DNA of 64,000 bases from Chionoecetes opilio (taxonomy: Eukaryota > Arthropoda > Malacostraca > Decapoda > Majidae): assembly GCA_016584305.1 (NCBI GenBank), contig JACEEZ010016425.1, positions 350,739 to 414,738 of the forward strand, read 5' to 3'. This document shows, one piece after another, positions 55,986-64,000 of the stretch. Below the pieces are notes generated by a model. It saw nothing but the letters and a program-made list of their open reading frames with translations, ran no database searches and had not been told where the DNA came from. A program made the translations under genes and the position numbers. Positions within the stretch are counted from its first letter, which is position 1, and each line of letters begins with the position of its first letter.

Positions 55986-56950
55986 ATCATAAATGTGTGG
56001 AGTGTGGGAAAAATTTTAATTGAAAGTCTCTCTCCCCCAAACCACCCTGACACAATGGTGTTAAAAAATCATAAATGTGTAAGTGTGGGAAAAGTTTTAG
56101 TGATAAGTCAAACCTCACCAACACACCCCCGACACCAGTGGTTTTAAGAATCCCCAATTCTGGAGTGTGGGAAAAGATTTACTCAAAATTCCCTCCCACA
56201 ACCACCCTGCCACAGTGGGTTTAAGAATCACCAATGCTGGATGGGGGAAAAATTTACTAAAAAATCTGCCCTCCCACACACACCCGACACACAGTGGTTT
56301 GAGGGAGTTCAAATGTATTTTTGGGGCCCAAGGGTTTCAAGACAAGGGGGTATTTCCACCATAAAGATTCACATAAAGCATTTGTAAAAACTGATACAAC
56401 AGGGGTGCAAATCTCCAATGTCTGGAGTGTGGGAAAAGTTTTTTACTAGAAGTTGTCCTCACCCGCACACCCTGACACACATTGGTGTTAAAAATCATAA
56501 ATTGTAAGTGGGGGAAAAATTTAATGATAAGTCTAACCCACTCAACACATCCTGACACCAGGGGTGTTAAAAAATCCCATGCCCGGAGTGGGGAAAAAGA
56601 TTTACAAAAGTCTGCCCTCACCACACACAAACCCCCTGAACACAGTTTTAAAAAAATCACCAATGTTGGAGTGTGGAAAGATTTCTCACAATTTCTGTCC
56701 CACCACCCCAACCCTGACAACGGGGGTGTTAAAAATCCCAAAAATGCGGGGGAGTGGGGGAAAAGTTTTACTCACAAGTCCTGACCTTACCAACACCCCA
56801 AACCCAACAGGGGGTGTTAAGAATCAAAAATGTCTGGATGTGGGAAAAGATTTACTGATAAGTCTAACCTCGCTCACACGCTCAACACCTGATTTGAGGG
56901 AGTTAAAGGGGATTTTTTTAAAGGTTTTTTTCAGACAAGGGGGAATGCCC
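55986..56950 (+). pseudogene. Decayed C2H2 zinc-finger array
   Basis: About eleven units with a period near 84 bp. Each shows fragments of a C2H2 finger and linker: KCVECGKNF, SDKSNLT, H-x-H and HSGVKNHKC-like linkers, repeatedly in the form TGTGGGAAAAG...CTGACACACAGTGG. Nearly every unit contains indels, so fingers fall in different frames and no continuous protein exists. The last unit (about 56880-56965) has a divergent finger. Poly-finger genes of this type are usually DNA-binding regulators. Here the surrounding sequence quality is poor, so part of the decay may be sequencing error. Confidence 0.75.
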
Positions 56951-56984
56951 CGCACATGAAGACCACTTTTGAGGTGGTGTGTTG

Positions 56985-57565
56985 TGTGGCAAGTGTGGTT
57001 GTAGAGTGTGGCAATGGGTGGTGGACATGTTACTGTGTGGTGGGGGAGTGGGCTATGGGGGGTGGGGGGTGGTGGCAGAGTGTTCATGTTGGTGGCTAGT
57101 GTGGCAAGGGGGGGTGGTGGGGGGTGTTTACATGTGTGGTGGGGGGAGTGTGGGAAAGGGGGGTGGTGGGGGGTGAAAAGTGTGTTACATGTGTGGTGGG
57201 GAGTGTGGCAAAGGGTGGGGGTGGTGGTGGACAAATATTACATGTTGGGGGTAGGAGTGTGGCAAAGGGGGGTGACGTGTGTTTTCATGTGTGGTGGGAG
57301 GAGTGTGGCAATGGGGGGTGGTGGGGGTGGCAAGGGGTTACATGTGTGGTGGGCCCGGGGTGTGGGAATGGTGGTGGTGGTGGGGACGAGTGTTCATGTG
57401 TGTTTGGGGGGAGTGTGGAATGGTGGTGGGGGTGGTTTGGGCAGGTTTACAGTGTGGTGGCTGGGGGAATGGGTGGGGGTGTGGTGGACAGAGTGTTTGT
57501 TGGGGGCAGGGTGTGCAATGGTGGTGTGGGGTGGGCAGAGTGTTTTCATTGTGGTGGTGGATGGG
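56985..57565. repeat. G-rich GTGTGG tandem array
   Basis: Units of roughly 50-60 bp built from GTGTGGCAA(A/T)GGGGGGTGGTGGGGG and TTACATGTGTGGTGGG. Gly/Trp/Val-rich open frames follow from the composition. Many G3+ runs on the plus strand would allow G-quadruplexes. Confidence 0.8.
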
Positions 57566-57704
57566 CCTCTCATAGGTGTGGGGTTGTTTTATTTTTCAGT
57601 GTTAAGTGTTTTTCCTTCCCTTTAAAAGTTTAAAAAAGAGTGTGTGGTGATGACATGCAGGGGGTGGTGGTGGGGGAAGTTTGTAGCTGGCTTGGGCCTG
57701 GGGG

Positions 57705-57830
57705 ATAGCAACTTTTTTTTTTTTATTATTATTATATTTTTTTTTTTTTTTTTTTAAAAGAAAAAAGGACTGGGCCAAAATTTTTTTTTTTTTTTTTTTT
57801 TTTTTAAAAACTATACATGGTCCCCGTTTA
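57705..57830. repeat. Poly-T tracts
   Basis: Several T10-T26 runs separated by ATTATT and AAAAG, partly sequence error. Confidence 0.85.
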
Positions 57831-57904
57831 GGTTTTTTTTATTCTTCATGTTTTTGTTTTTTCCCTGCAAACCACCACCTTAACCGAAATGTCTTGTAAT
57901 CTGG

Positions 57905-58055
57905 AATTAACCCTTTTAGTCCAAAAGTAATTTCCCATTGTATTTGGGTACCATCAAAAACGATTTTTTAGTACTAAGCTGTTTTTTAAACTTGACCTGT
58001 TTGTCCCTTTTCCCAACCTTTGGGATATTCCAAATTATATGGGGAAATTATTGCA
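57905..58055 (+). repeat. Dispersed repeat family B, degraded copy
   Basis: 'AGTAATTTCCCATTGTA', 'GGTACCATCAAAAACGATTTTT' and 'TTGACCTGTTTG' align with 3790-3900. Confidence 0.6.
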
Positions 58056-58254
58056 GGTCGATATGTTTTATCTACGTAGCATACTGTCTTAGTCTATTTT
58101 ATTTAACGAGGCGATATTTAAATTTTCAATGGACGTGTGTATACTATGTGTTGTTTAGTACTATAGAGTAGGCCACCGAACCAATAAATTTTTGAACTGT
58201 ACTACCCTGGGTGGCGTCATTTTCATCAGGTCTGGACTGCACGATTTTAAAATT

Positions 58255-58982
58255 GGTTTTTTCTATTAATTTTTTTTTTTTTTTTTGGTTTTTTTTTAAA
58301 ATTTTAGTTTATTTTAATATTGTTTTTTTTATATTGAGTTTATATTTGAGTTTTTTTAATAATTTTTTTTTTTTTAATTTGAGTTTTTTTAATATTGAGT
58401 TTTTTTTAATATGAGTTTTTTTTTTGGTTTTTTTTAAAAATTTAATTTTTTTTAAAATTGATTTTTTTAATTTGATTTTTTTTTAAAATTGAGGTTTTTT
58501 TTATTGATTTTTTTTAATATTAGTTTTTTTTTTGGTTTTTTTAAAAGTAAGCTTTTTTAAAAATTGATTTTTTAATATCGGTTCTTTTATATTGATTTTT
58601 TCAAAATTAGTTTTTAATATTGAGTTTTTCAAATTGAGTTTTTTTTAATATTGGTTTTTTTTAAATTGAATTTTTTTAAAAATATTTTTTTTAATATTTA
58701 TTTTTTTTAATATTGATTCTTTAATTTGGGTTTTTAAATTGGGGTTTTTTTTTAATTAGTTTTTTTTATAGTTTTTTAATATAGTTTTTTTAATAAATGA
58801 TTTTTTTAAGATTGAGTTTTTTAATATTTAGTTCTTTTAATTTTGATTTTTTTTTAAATTGGGTTTTTTTTAAATTGATCTTTTTAACATTTTTTTTAAA
58901 ATTTATTTTTTTAAAAATTTAGTTTTTTAATATTGATTTTTTAATATTATTTTTTTAATATTGGTATTTTTAATATTGAGCT
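58255..58982. repeat. T-rich minisatellite, about 15-bp unit
   Basis: Units of the form TTTTTTAATATTGAG repeat over 0.7 kb, with variable T-run length. Confidence 0.88.
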
Positions 58983-58989
58983 TGTCATT

Positions 58990-59195
58990 TTTTCAAATTG
59001 TTTCGTACTTCAGTAGATTCGTACACCAAAAGTTTTTCTTATCTATACGAAAACCCTATCGTTTCTACCTCGGCTCAAAGTTGAACTTGATTTTTTAAGT
59101 TACAAACGACTCCAGATATTACGAAAAAACTCAAATCAGTGTACAAAATACTAACAAAACCTGGGTACGAAACAACTTGTGTACAAAATCCTGTA
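58990..59195. mobile_element. Short inverted-repeat element, copy 2
   Basis: Matches 53847-54048: 'TTCGTACACCAAAAG', 'CTAACAAAACCTGG' and the right end CGAAACAACTTGTGTACAAA. The left end is eroded. Confidence 0.62.
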
Positions 59196-59264
59196 ACCTG
59201 TGAAAAAGGGGCAAGGACATGCAAATGTTGACTCCTGCCGCGGCCAATCCCCCTTAAGGAGTGA

Positions 59265-59540
59265 TCAAGAGTAAGTATGGTTAATATTTTGGGGGCTGGG
59301 GACTTTGTGCGGTGGGGACTAAAGTGTTATCTGCGGTATGAGAGTAATAAGGGAAAATGGGGGCTGGCGAATTAGTGCAGGTGGGGACTAAAGTGTTTTC
59401 TACGGTTAGAAAAGTAAGGTAATTATACGGCTGGCGACATTGTGCAGGTGGCGGCTAAAGTGTCATCTAGAAGAGTAAATATAGGTAATAATGGCAGCTG
59501 GCGACATTAGTGCGGTGGCGACTAAAAATGTTATCTAGGT
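59265..59540. repeat. Minisatellite of about 66 bp, four units
   Basis: Four units share GCTGGCGACATTAGTGC, GTGGCGACTAAAGTGTTATCT and AGTAA, at spacings near 66 bp. Confidence 0.85.
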
Positions 59541-60120
59541 AAAGCCCATTTTTTTTTTGAGTTTTCCCTTTAAAAATATAATTTCTTTTTTATATAATTT
59601 TTTTTATTTGGTATTTGTGTCCTAAAGGTATTTACTATACAGTATAGGATACAGGAATATTTCTGCCCTATATTTTGTTACTACAAATCAGAAGTAACAG
59701 AAAACCCATTGTCCCTACATATATAGCTCGTTTTCGTGAGTTCACCGCCCCGGTTCAGTCCAGTCCCTAAAACCGTTTTTTTAGGGTGGTTGATGCTCGC
59801 TAAAAAACATCGAGACGGCCCCGTCCCCTTTGTCGTTCCTTTGGCTGGGGGATTGAGTGGGCGGCTCTCCGGGCAGAATGGCGCCTGGTACATATTCTCA
59901 AGATTTTCGTGAAATTACTTTAGTCTTTGGCGGCCACATGGCGTTTTTTCATGTCTTATAGCGCACGAGAAACTCCTGGTCGTCTTCCCCCCGACTGTAG
60001 TGCGCATGCCCAGTTTTTCCCACACTATCCAAACCCGGTTCCCCCCGGCCTGCCCGGCCCGTCCATTCCCGCCCGTCCCCAAAATCCTCGCAAAAACTGC
60101 CCCTGGGACTAGCCCAGTCC
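59541..60120. other. No gene recognised
   Basis: AT-rich then GC-rich sequence. Open frames on the minus strand from 59681 and 59949 show no known domain. Confidence 0.4.
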
Positions 60121-60345
60121 AGAGCGGGCCCCAAAACGTGCTTTAACGGGGGCAGCGGGCAGAGCTCCCACCAAACCGAAGAGATCCCGAGCCCGCCAGC
60201 CAAACAGCGGCAGGAACAAGAGGCCCCAAAAGAAGAAGAAGCCGCCAAACCGTGCGGACCCAGAGGCCACAAAGAAGAAAGAAGCCAGCGGACCCAAAAA
60301 AGCGGCCCGGCAAAGCACTGGCAGCCTTGTTTTAGCGTGCCACTA
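60121..60345 (+). CDS. Possible Lys/Arg/Pro-rich exon or relic
   Basis: One plus-strand frame reads a basic, low-complexity stretch (KRSRARQPNSGR, KRPQKKKKPPNRA, TKKKEASGPKKAARQ) ending LACH-stop at about 60338. Such tails occur in histone-like, ribosomal and nuclear proteins, but no domain identifies this one and no start is evident. The opposite strand is also open. It could be a chance reading of GC-rich DNA. Confidence 0.2.
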
Positions 60346-60355
60346 GTGCCCCAAG

Positions 60356-60420
60356 CAGCGGTCCAACCTGCGGCTCCGAGCCGCATGCGGCTCTTTCAAA
60401 GGCCTGGTGGGTCCCGCCAC
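60356..60420. mobile_element. hAT terminus (left end only)
   Basis: CAGCGGTCCAACCTGCGGCT followed by CGAGCCGCATGCGGCTCTTT resembles hAT ends of the form CAGNGGT..CAACCTNNGGCTC. No matching right end is found, so the element is truncated or the end is lost to error. Confidence 0.5.
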
Positions 60421-61265
60421 CTACTAAAAATCTCCAAAAATTTTCGTTAAAAAAAAAAGAAAAAAATTACTGGGATAAAATAGCCGCGTACAATAGTATA
60501 TGTGACCTATTTTCCCAGGGCTCTTGGAAAAAATTGGGATTTTTCTTGTACTCATCAAAAGACTTGCTCGTAATCTTCATAAATTTTCACGCAGGTCCTC
60601 ACCTGCTTTTCTGCCAATTTGAAGAAATTGGGTCTTCTCGAAATTTTGGGTTGCCGCCTCTGCCCTAGACCTTGCCTTGGTGGCCCGGTAGTGAGGGGGT
60701 GTGGGAAGGGGGAGGAGGCGGGGAGGGGGTAGGAAGGGGGGAGAGGGGGAAATACCACTGGCGTGTGTGTGGGGGCTGAAGGAAAGGGGACAGGGGTTAC
60801 AACCCTTTTGTGCCTTGCCGTGAAATGATTCTAGAGTTTCCAAACGACCCAGGGAGGTACATTCTTTACATAAAAACCTACGTACTAACGTTCCAGGTTC
60901 CTAAGGGGGTATAGGGAAAGGCTACCTGTCTAGACTAAATTTAAATGACAATTAAAAAGTCGCTAAGCAAAATTTTTTTCTTCCCCCAACTAGCGCTCAC
61001 AAAAGCTGGGGCATTTTTTGTGAGAAAGAAATTTCCCTTTTAGATAAGCTCAATTATTATCCTAAATAGAGGCTACTATAAAAAACCAGCTATACCGAAA
61101 CGACTTTAATACAAATTTCCTCAGATAAAAGGGAAGCAATATATAACAAAAGCAAAACCTGAAATTGAAACTTCATTCAGTAAGGGGAAAAACCGAAAAA
61201 AACCAAAACCTTCATGCCCTGCCACCATACTACATGTACTGGTAACAAAGGAAGGCCAAAATTTT
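60421..61265. other. No gene recognised
   Basis: Mixed sequence with A-rich and GT-rich patches. No motif supports a gene on either strand. Confidence 0.4.
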
Positions 61266-61269
61266 AAAA

Positions 61270-61745
61270 AGCAAGCTACGCTACCTTTATTTACAACTAT
61301 AGGATTCGTAAGTAATTTTATCTCTCGGTGCGTGATTTAATTCCATTACTGTGAAAGAACGCAAAAAAATACTAAAAGAAGTGAAGGTGAGAAATAAAGT
61401 TTTAAATAATGAGACAAAATAGGTCGCTACTGGTGAGTATCCGAGCTGCCTCTTACTGAGGAAAGGCAGCTGGGTGCTTCCTGACGGAAAAAATTTGTCG
61501 CTACATGGTGAATGCATTACCCCGGGTTTGGGGAGGGACAGGCGCCACCTGACGAAGAAAAACAGCAGTTGAGAGGGCCCTCCCTCACTGGGGTCCGCTT
61601 CCCTGTTGGTCAAGCAAAGCTACGCTTCCTTGTTTTACAAAAAGTTCGTCTTCTCGAGTGTGCTTATTATATTCACATTACGGTAAAAAGACCAAAAGAT
61701 ATATTTAAAGAAGACAGTGAAGATGAGAAAAAATGTAAAAATGAT
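61270..61745. repeat. Imperfect direct duplication
   Basis: About 130 bp at 61270-61410 ('AAGCTACGCTACCTTTATTT', 'GAAGTGAAGGTGAGAAATAAA') recurs with changes at 61615-61745 ('AAGCTACGCTTCCTTGTTTT', 'GACAGTGAAGATGAGAAAAAA'), an offset of roughly 345 bp. Confidence 0.55.
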
Positions 61746-61749
61746 TAAG

Positions 61750-64000
61750 ATGATGGTTAAATCCCCAGATATCCTACGGCGATTAATCCGCCAGGGAAAT
61801 CTCCGGCCGGGGGGGTCGTCGGGGGTGAGGGGACCCGGGGAAAAGCTTTTTGCCTCTCCGCGCGGGGGGATGAAATGAAAAGAATCATCGTACCTCTGGC
61901 GCCTACGGGCATCCAAAACAAAACCTTCTGGAAAACCCAAACCCAGCGGGATACCAAAACCCCCCAACCGCTACACCCCCCCCCTCCCCCCTCTCACCCC
62001 CCCCCTCCTTTCACACCTCGTTCAAAATATATGGAAATAAACATTCATCCCCTAAGTTAAAATGTCGATTCAGTGAGGGGTTGTTCTTCTTGCCATAGTT
62101 GTTGTTTTTTTTGGTAAAGGTTTTTTTGTGGTCTTTTTATTTAAATATTTTTTCTTTCGCTGAGACATATTTGGCAACATCGCACCCCCCCTTCCCTCCC
62201 CTCCCCCCCCCCCCCCTCCCCCCCTCCCCCTTGCCCCCCCCGCCACCCACACTCCCCCTGCCCCCCCACCTAGGGTCTTTTTAAAAAGCCCTTTGTCTCT
62301 TCCCCCCACTGAGCCTCTGAGGTGATGGCCCCAAAACCCAAAACCCCACCGCCTCATTCTCTATTTTTAAAAGCTTGTTGGAGACCAGCGCTCCCCTAAC
62401 GTGCCAAGGTAAGGTTTTTTGTATTATTGTGGATTCATAAACATGACAAGGTTTTAAATTGGGAAAATATAAGGATTTAAATATCTTAGGAATTTTTAAA
62501 TTTCTATGCTCCGGTCCCGTTTAAAGTTTTTATTTTAGCGATAAACATTTATTTATTTTTTCTTTGTGGTGTGTGCGTTCTTACTCCAAAATCTTAAATA
62601 GGAGAAAATTTATAAACTAAAAATTGCTCGCTTTAGATAAAAAATAGTGCATGTTAAACCCAAAGGAAAATTATAGGTGATAAAAATGAATGGGCCAAAT
62701 AGGTTGGCAAATTTTTTGGTGAAGAAGCCGTAAAACCCGGGGCTTTTTGCGCTTGCGTTTCGTTAGGGGGGGCCCCTTTTAAAGAAGCCGGCTTCTTAGG
62801 GATTGGCCCCGGGTCAAGCCGTAAAAGCCATAAGAGGCGAGCCAGGCTCGTTTACCAGGGTTTTCTTCCCGCTTTTCCCGTGACTCGAGTAACAAAAAAT
62901 TGGCGGGGAGGGCAAGTTTCTGACCAGTGATATCGGCGTAGAAATACTGTAATTACAGATAACGGACACAAGTAAACACATAGATGTACTTCAGAGCATG
63001 GACATACCTTAAGGGCCACGAACAAAAATAACAAGGTTTAAATGACACGACGGACAATTAAAATGATGAAAAGAATTCAGTCTTTCGGGCTGAATGGGCC
63101 ACTGCGACTTATATTTTTTGCTAAATTTCACTGAAAATAGGGCGAAATTACCCTTTTTTTACTTTAGTAGCAGGGGCTTAATTTTGGGACCACACAAATA
63201 GAGCTAAAATGGAATACTGGTGATGGAGGCGTCGTCTGGTGAATCACTCGGTTTTTTTACTTAAACAAGACGTTGTTTTTCAAATTTTACTAATTATGAT
63301 CAAAACCAGCCCGGGAAACGTTTTCGCTGATTCATTATCTCCAATTTTGGTTTTTAGAGATCTCTAAAAATTGTTAAAGTGAAAGTTGGAACTCGCTGAG
63401 GGAGACGAGGTACCATAAACTTCACCATCATCCGAATTCCCCACAAAACATTGCAAGATTCTTAAGATGCATTTACATTACTGTTGGGGACATGACATAT
63501 TAATTGGTGGGTAAGGTGCTGTAGGTATTGTGGAAATGAACTTTGCTTTGGGGGAAAACTTAAGAAAAAAGGGCCCCCGGGAAAGCTCCCCAAATGTTGG
63601 CTCTTGTGTTATACTTTGTCCTTAAACTCTTTTAGTTTTTAAATGAGTGCCGTCCTTACTTTTCCTACACGGCCGATATTAAATTTTGGTTCTTGGGAAA
63701 CTAAGTCCAGTAGGGTTGGTGTCAGGTCGGTTGGTTGTGCCAAAACCCGAGGGGTCGAGGGGGGTGCTAGGGTTTGGGCTGTAGAGTTTTTTCATCTTAG
63801 AAAAATGCTCACCTCCTATCTTCTTCCTTCTTAAACAACAAGCTTGGGGACAGGGTGGAAAACCGGGGTTTTTTGGGTGGGGGCCCATTAAGGGGGAAAA
63901 TGGCCCGTAAATCTATGAAATAGGGGAAAAATTTCCCCGTTTAAAAGGATTTTTTTTGTGGGGGGGCCCTTTTCCCTTTTTGTGTGTGCTCCCCCCCCCA
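61750..64000. other. Error-rich sequence, no gene seen
   Basis: Contains C-rich runs (61970-62010, 62185-62265), AT-rich stretches and G-rich end sequence. Short open frames have no recognisable content. Base errors are probably frequent. Confidence 0.5.

Noticed and set aside
56979..57633. Gly/Val/Trp-rich open frames of up to 205 codons
   Set aside because: They follow from GTG/GGT repeats, keep no consistent motif and appear in all three plus frames.
59949..60386. Minus-strand 145-codon open frame with hydrophobic, Ser/Phe-rich segments
   Set aside because: It is antisense to a basic low-complexity reading and overlaps a hAT end. No start context or domain supports it.

Overview
The window looks like repeat-dense nuclear DNA of an arthropod, most likely a decapod crustacean. 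This rests on a jockey-type LINE of a kind common in crab genomes, on a dispersed repeat I recall as widespread in decapods, on a tRNA-Val-headed SINE, and on very abundant (GA)n, (TA)n and (CA)n tracts. Nothing bacterial, viral or CRISPR-like was found. Almost all recognisable coding sequence belongs to transposable elements. The only host-like loci are a bZIP factor (16.0-17.0 kb, minus), a tRNA-Ser (17.6 kb), a THAP-domain fragment (7.7 kb) and a decayed C2H2 zinc-finger array (56.0-56.95 kb).

Layout. 0-5.5 kb: low-complexity start, a SPIN-like hAT relic, two dispersed decapod repeat families and a 13-bp minisatellite. 5.6-20.7 kb and 27.8-32.4 kb: a mosaic of repeated blocks. X is at 5.6-9.9 and 10.7-15.0, with a fragment at 28.2-28.6. 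P is at 10.3-10.7 and 27.8-28.2. Y is at 15.4-19.1 and 28.7-32.4. In each X, P and Y pair one copy is clean and the other is full of homopolymer errors, as expected if uncollapsed haplotypes or a duplication were polished on only one copy. The copies differ by at least two insertions of a 1.4-1.55 kb mobile element and by a deletion spanning a large palindrome.

21.5-27.4 kb (plus) and 32.9-39.4 kb (minus) hold the headline. They are two diverged DNA transposons with terminal inverted repeats, whose single long genes share one domain order: N-terminal Cys/His zinc fingers, a large RNase H-like transposase-type core, a FEN1/XPG-type nuclease and a C-terminal CXC cysteine domain. The best fit I know is the XPG-encoding (AcademX) branch of the Academ superfamily. 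Both genes are broken by stops or frameshifts, and the second element contains a 214-base N gap.

39.6-48.1 kb: a Tigger/pogo transposase cut into pieces by a jockey LINE with poly-A tail, a 52-bp satellite array of about 66 units and a Ty3/Gypsy integrase fragment, followed by the RNase H end of another LINE. 48.1-52.3 kb: a four-level nest in which a hAT (8-bp duplication) sits in a SINE, the SINE in a Harbinger-like element, and that element in the LINE 3' end. 53-64 kb: error-rich sequence with further dispersed repeats, two short inverted-repeat elements, several minisatellites, the zinc-finger relic and a G-rich tandem array.
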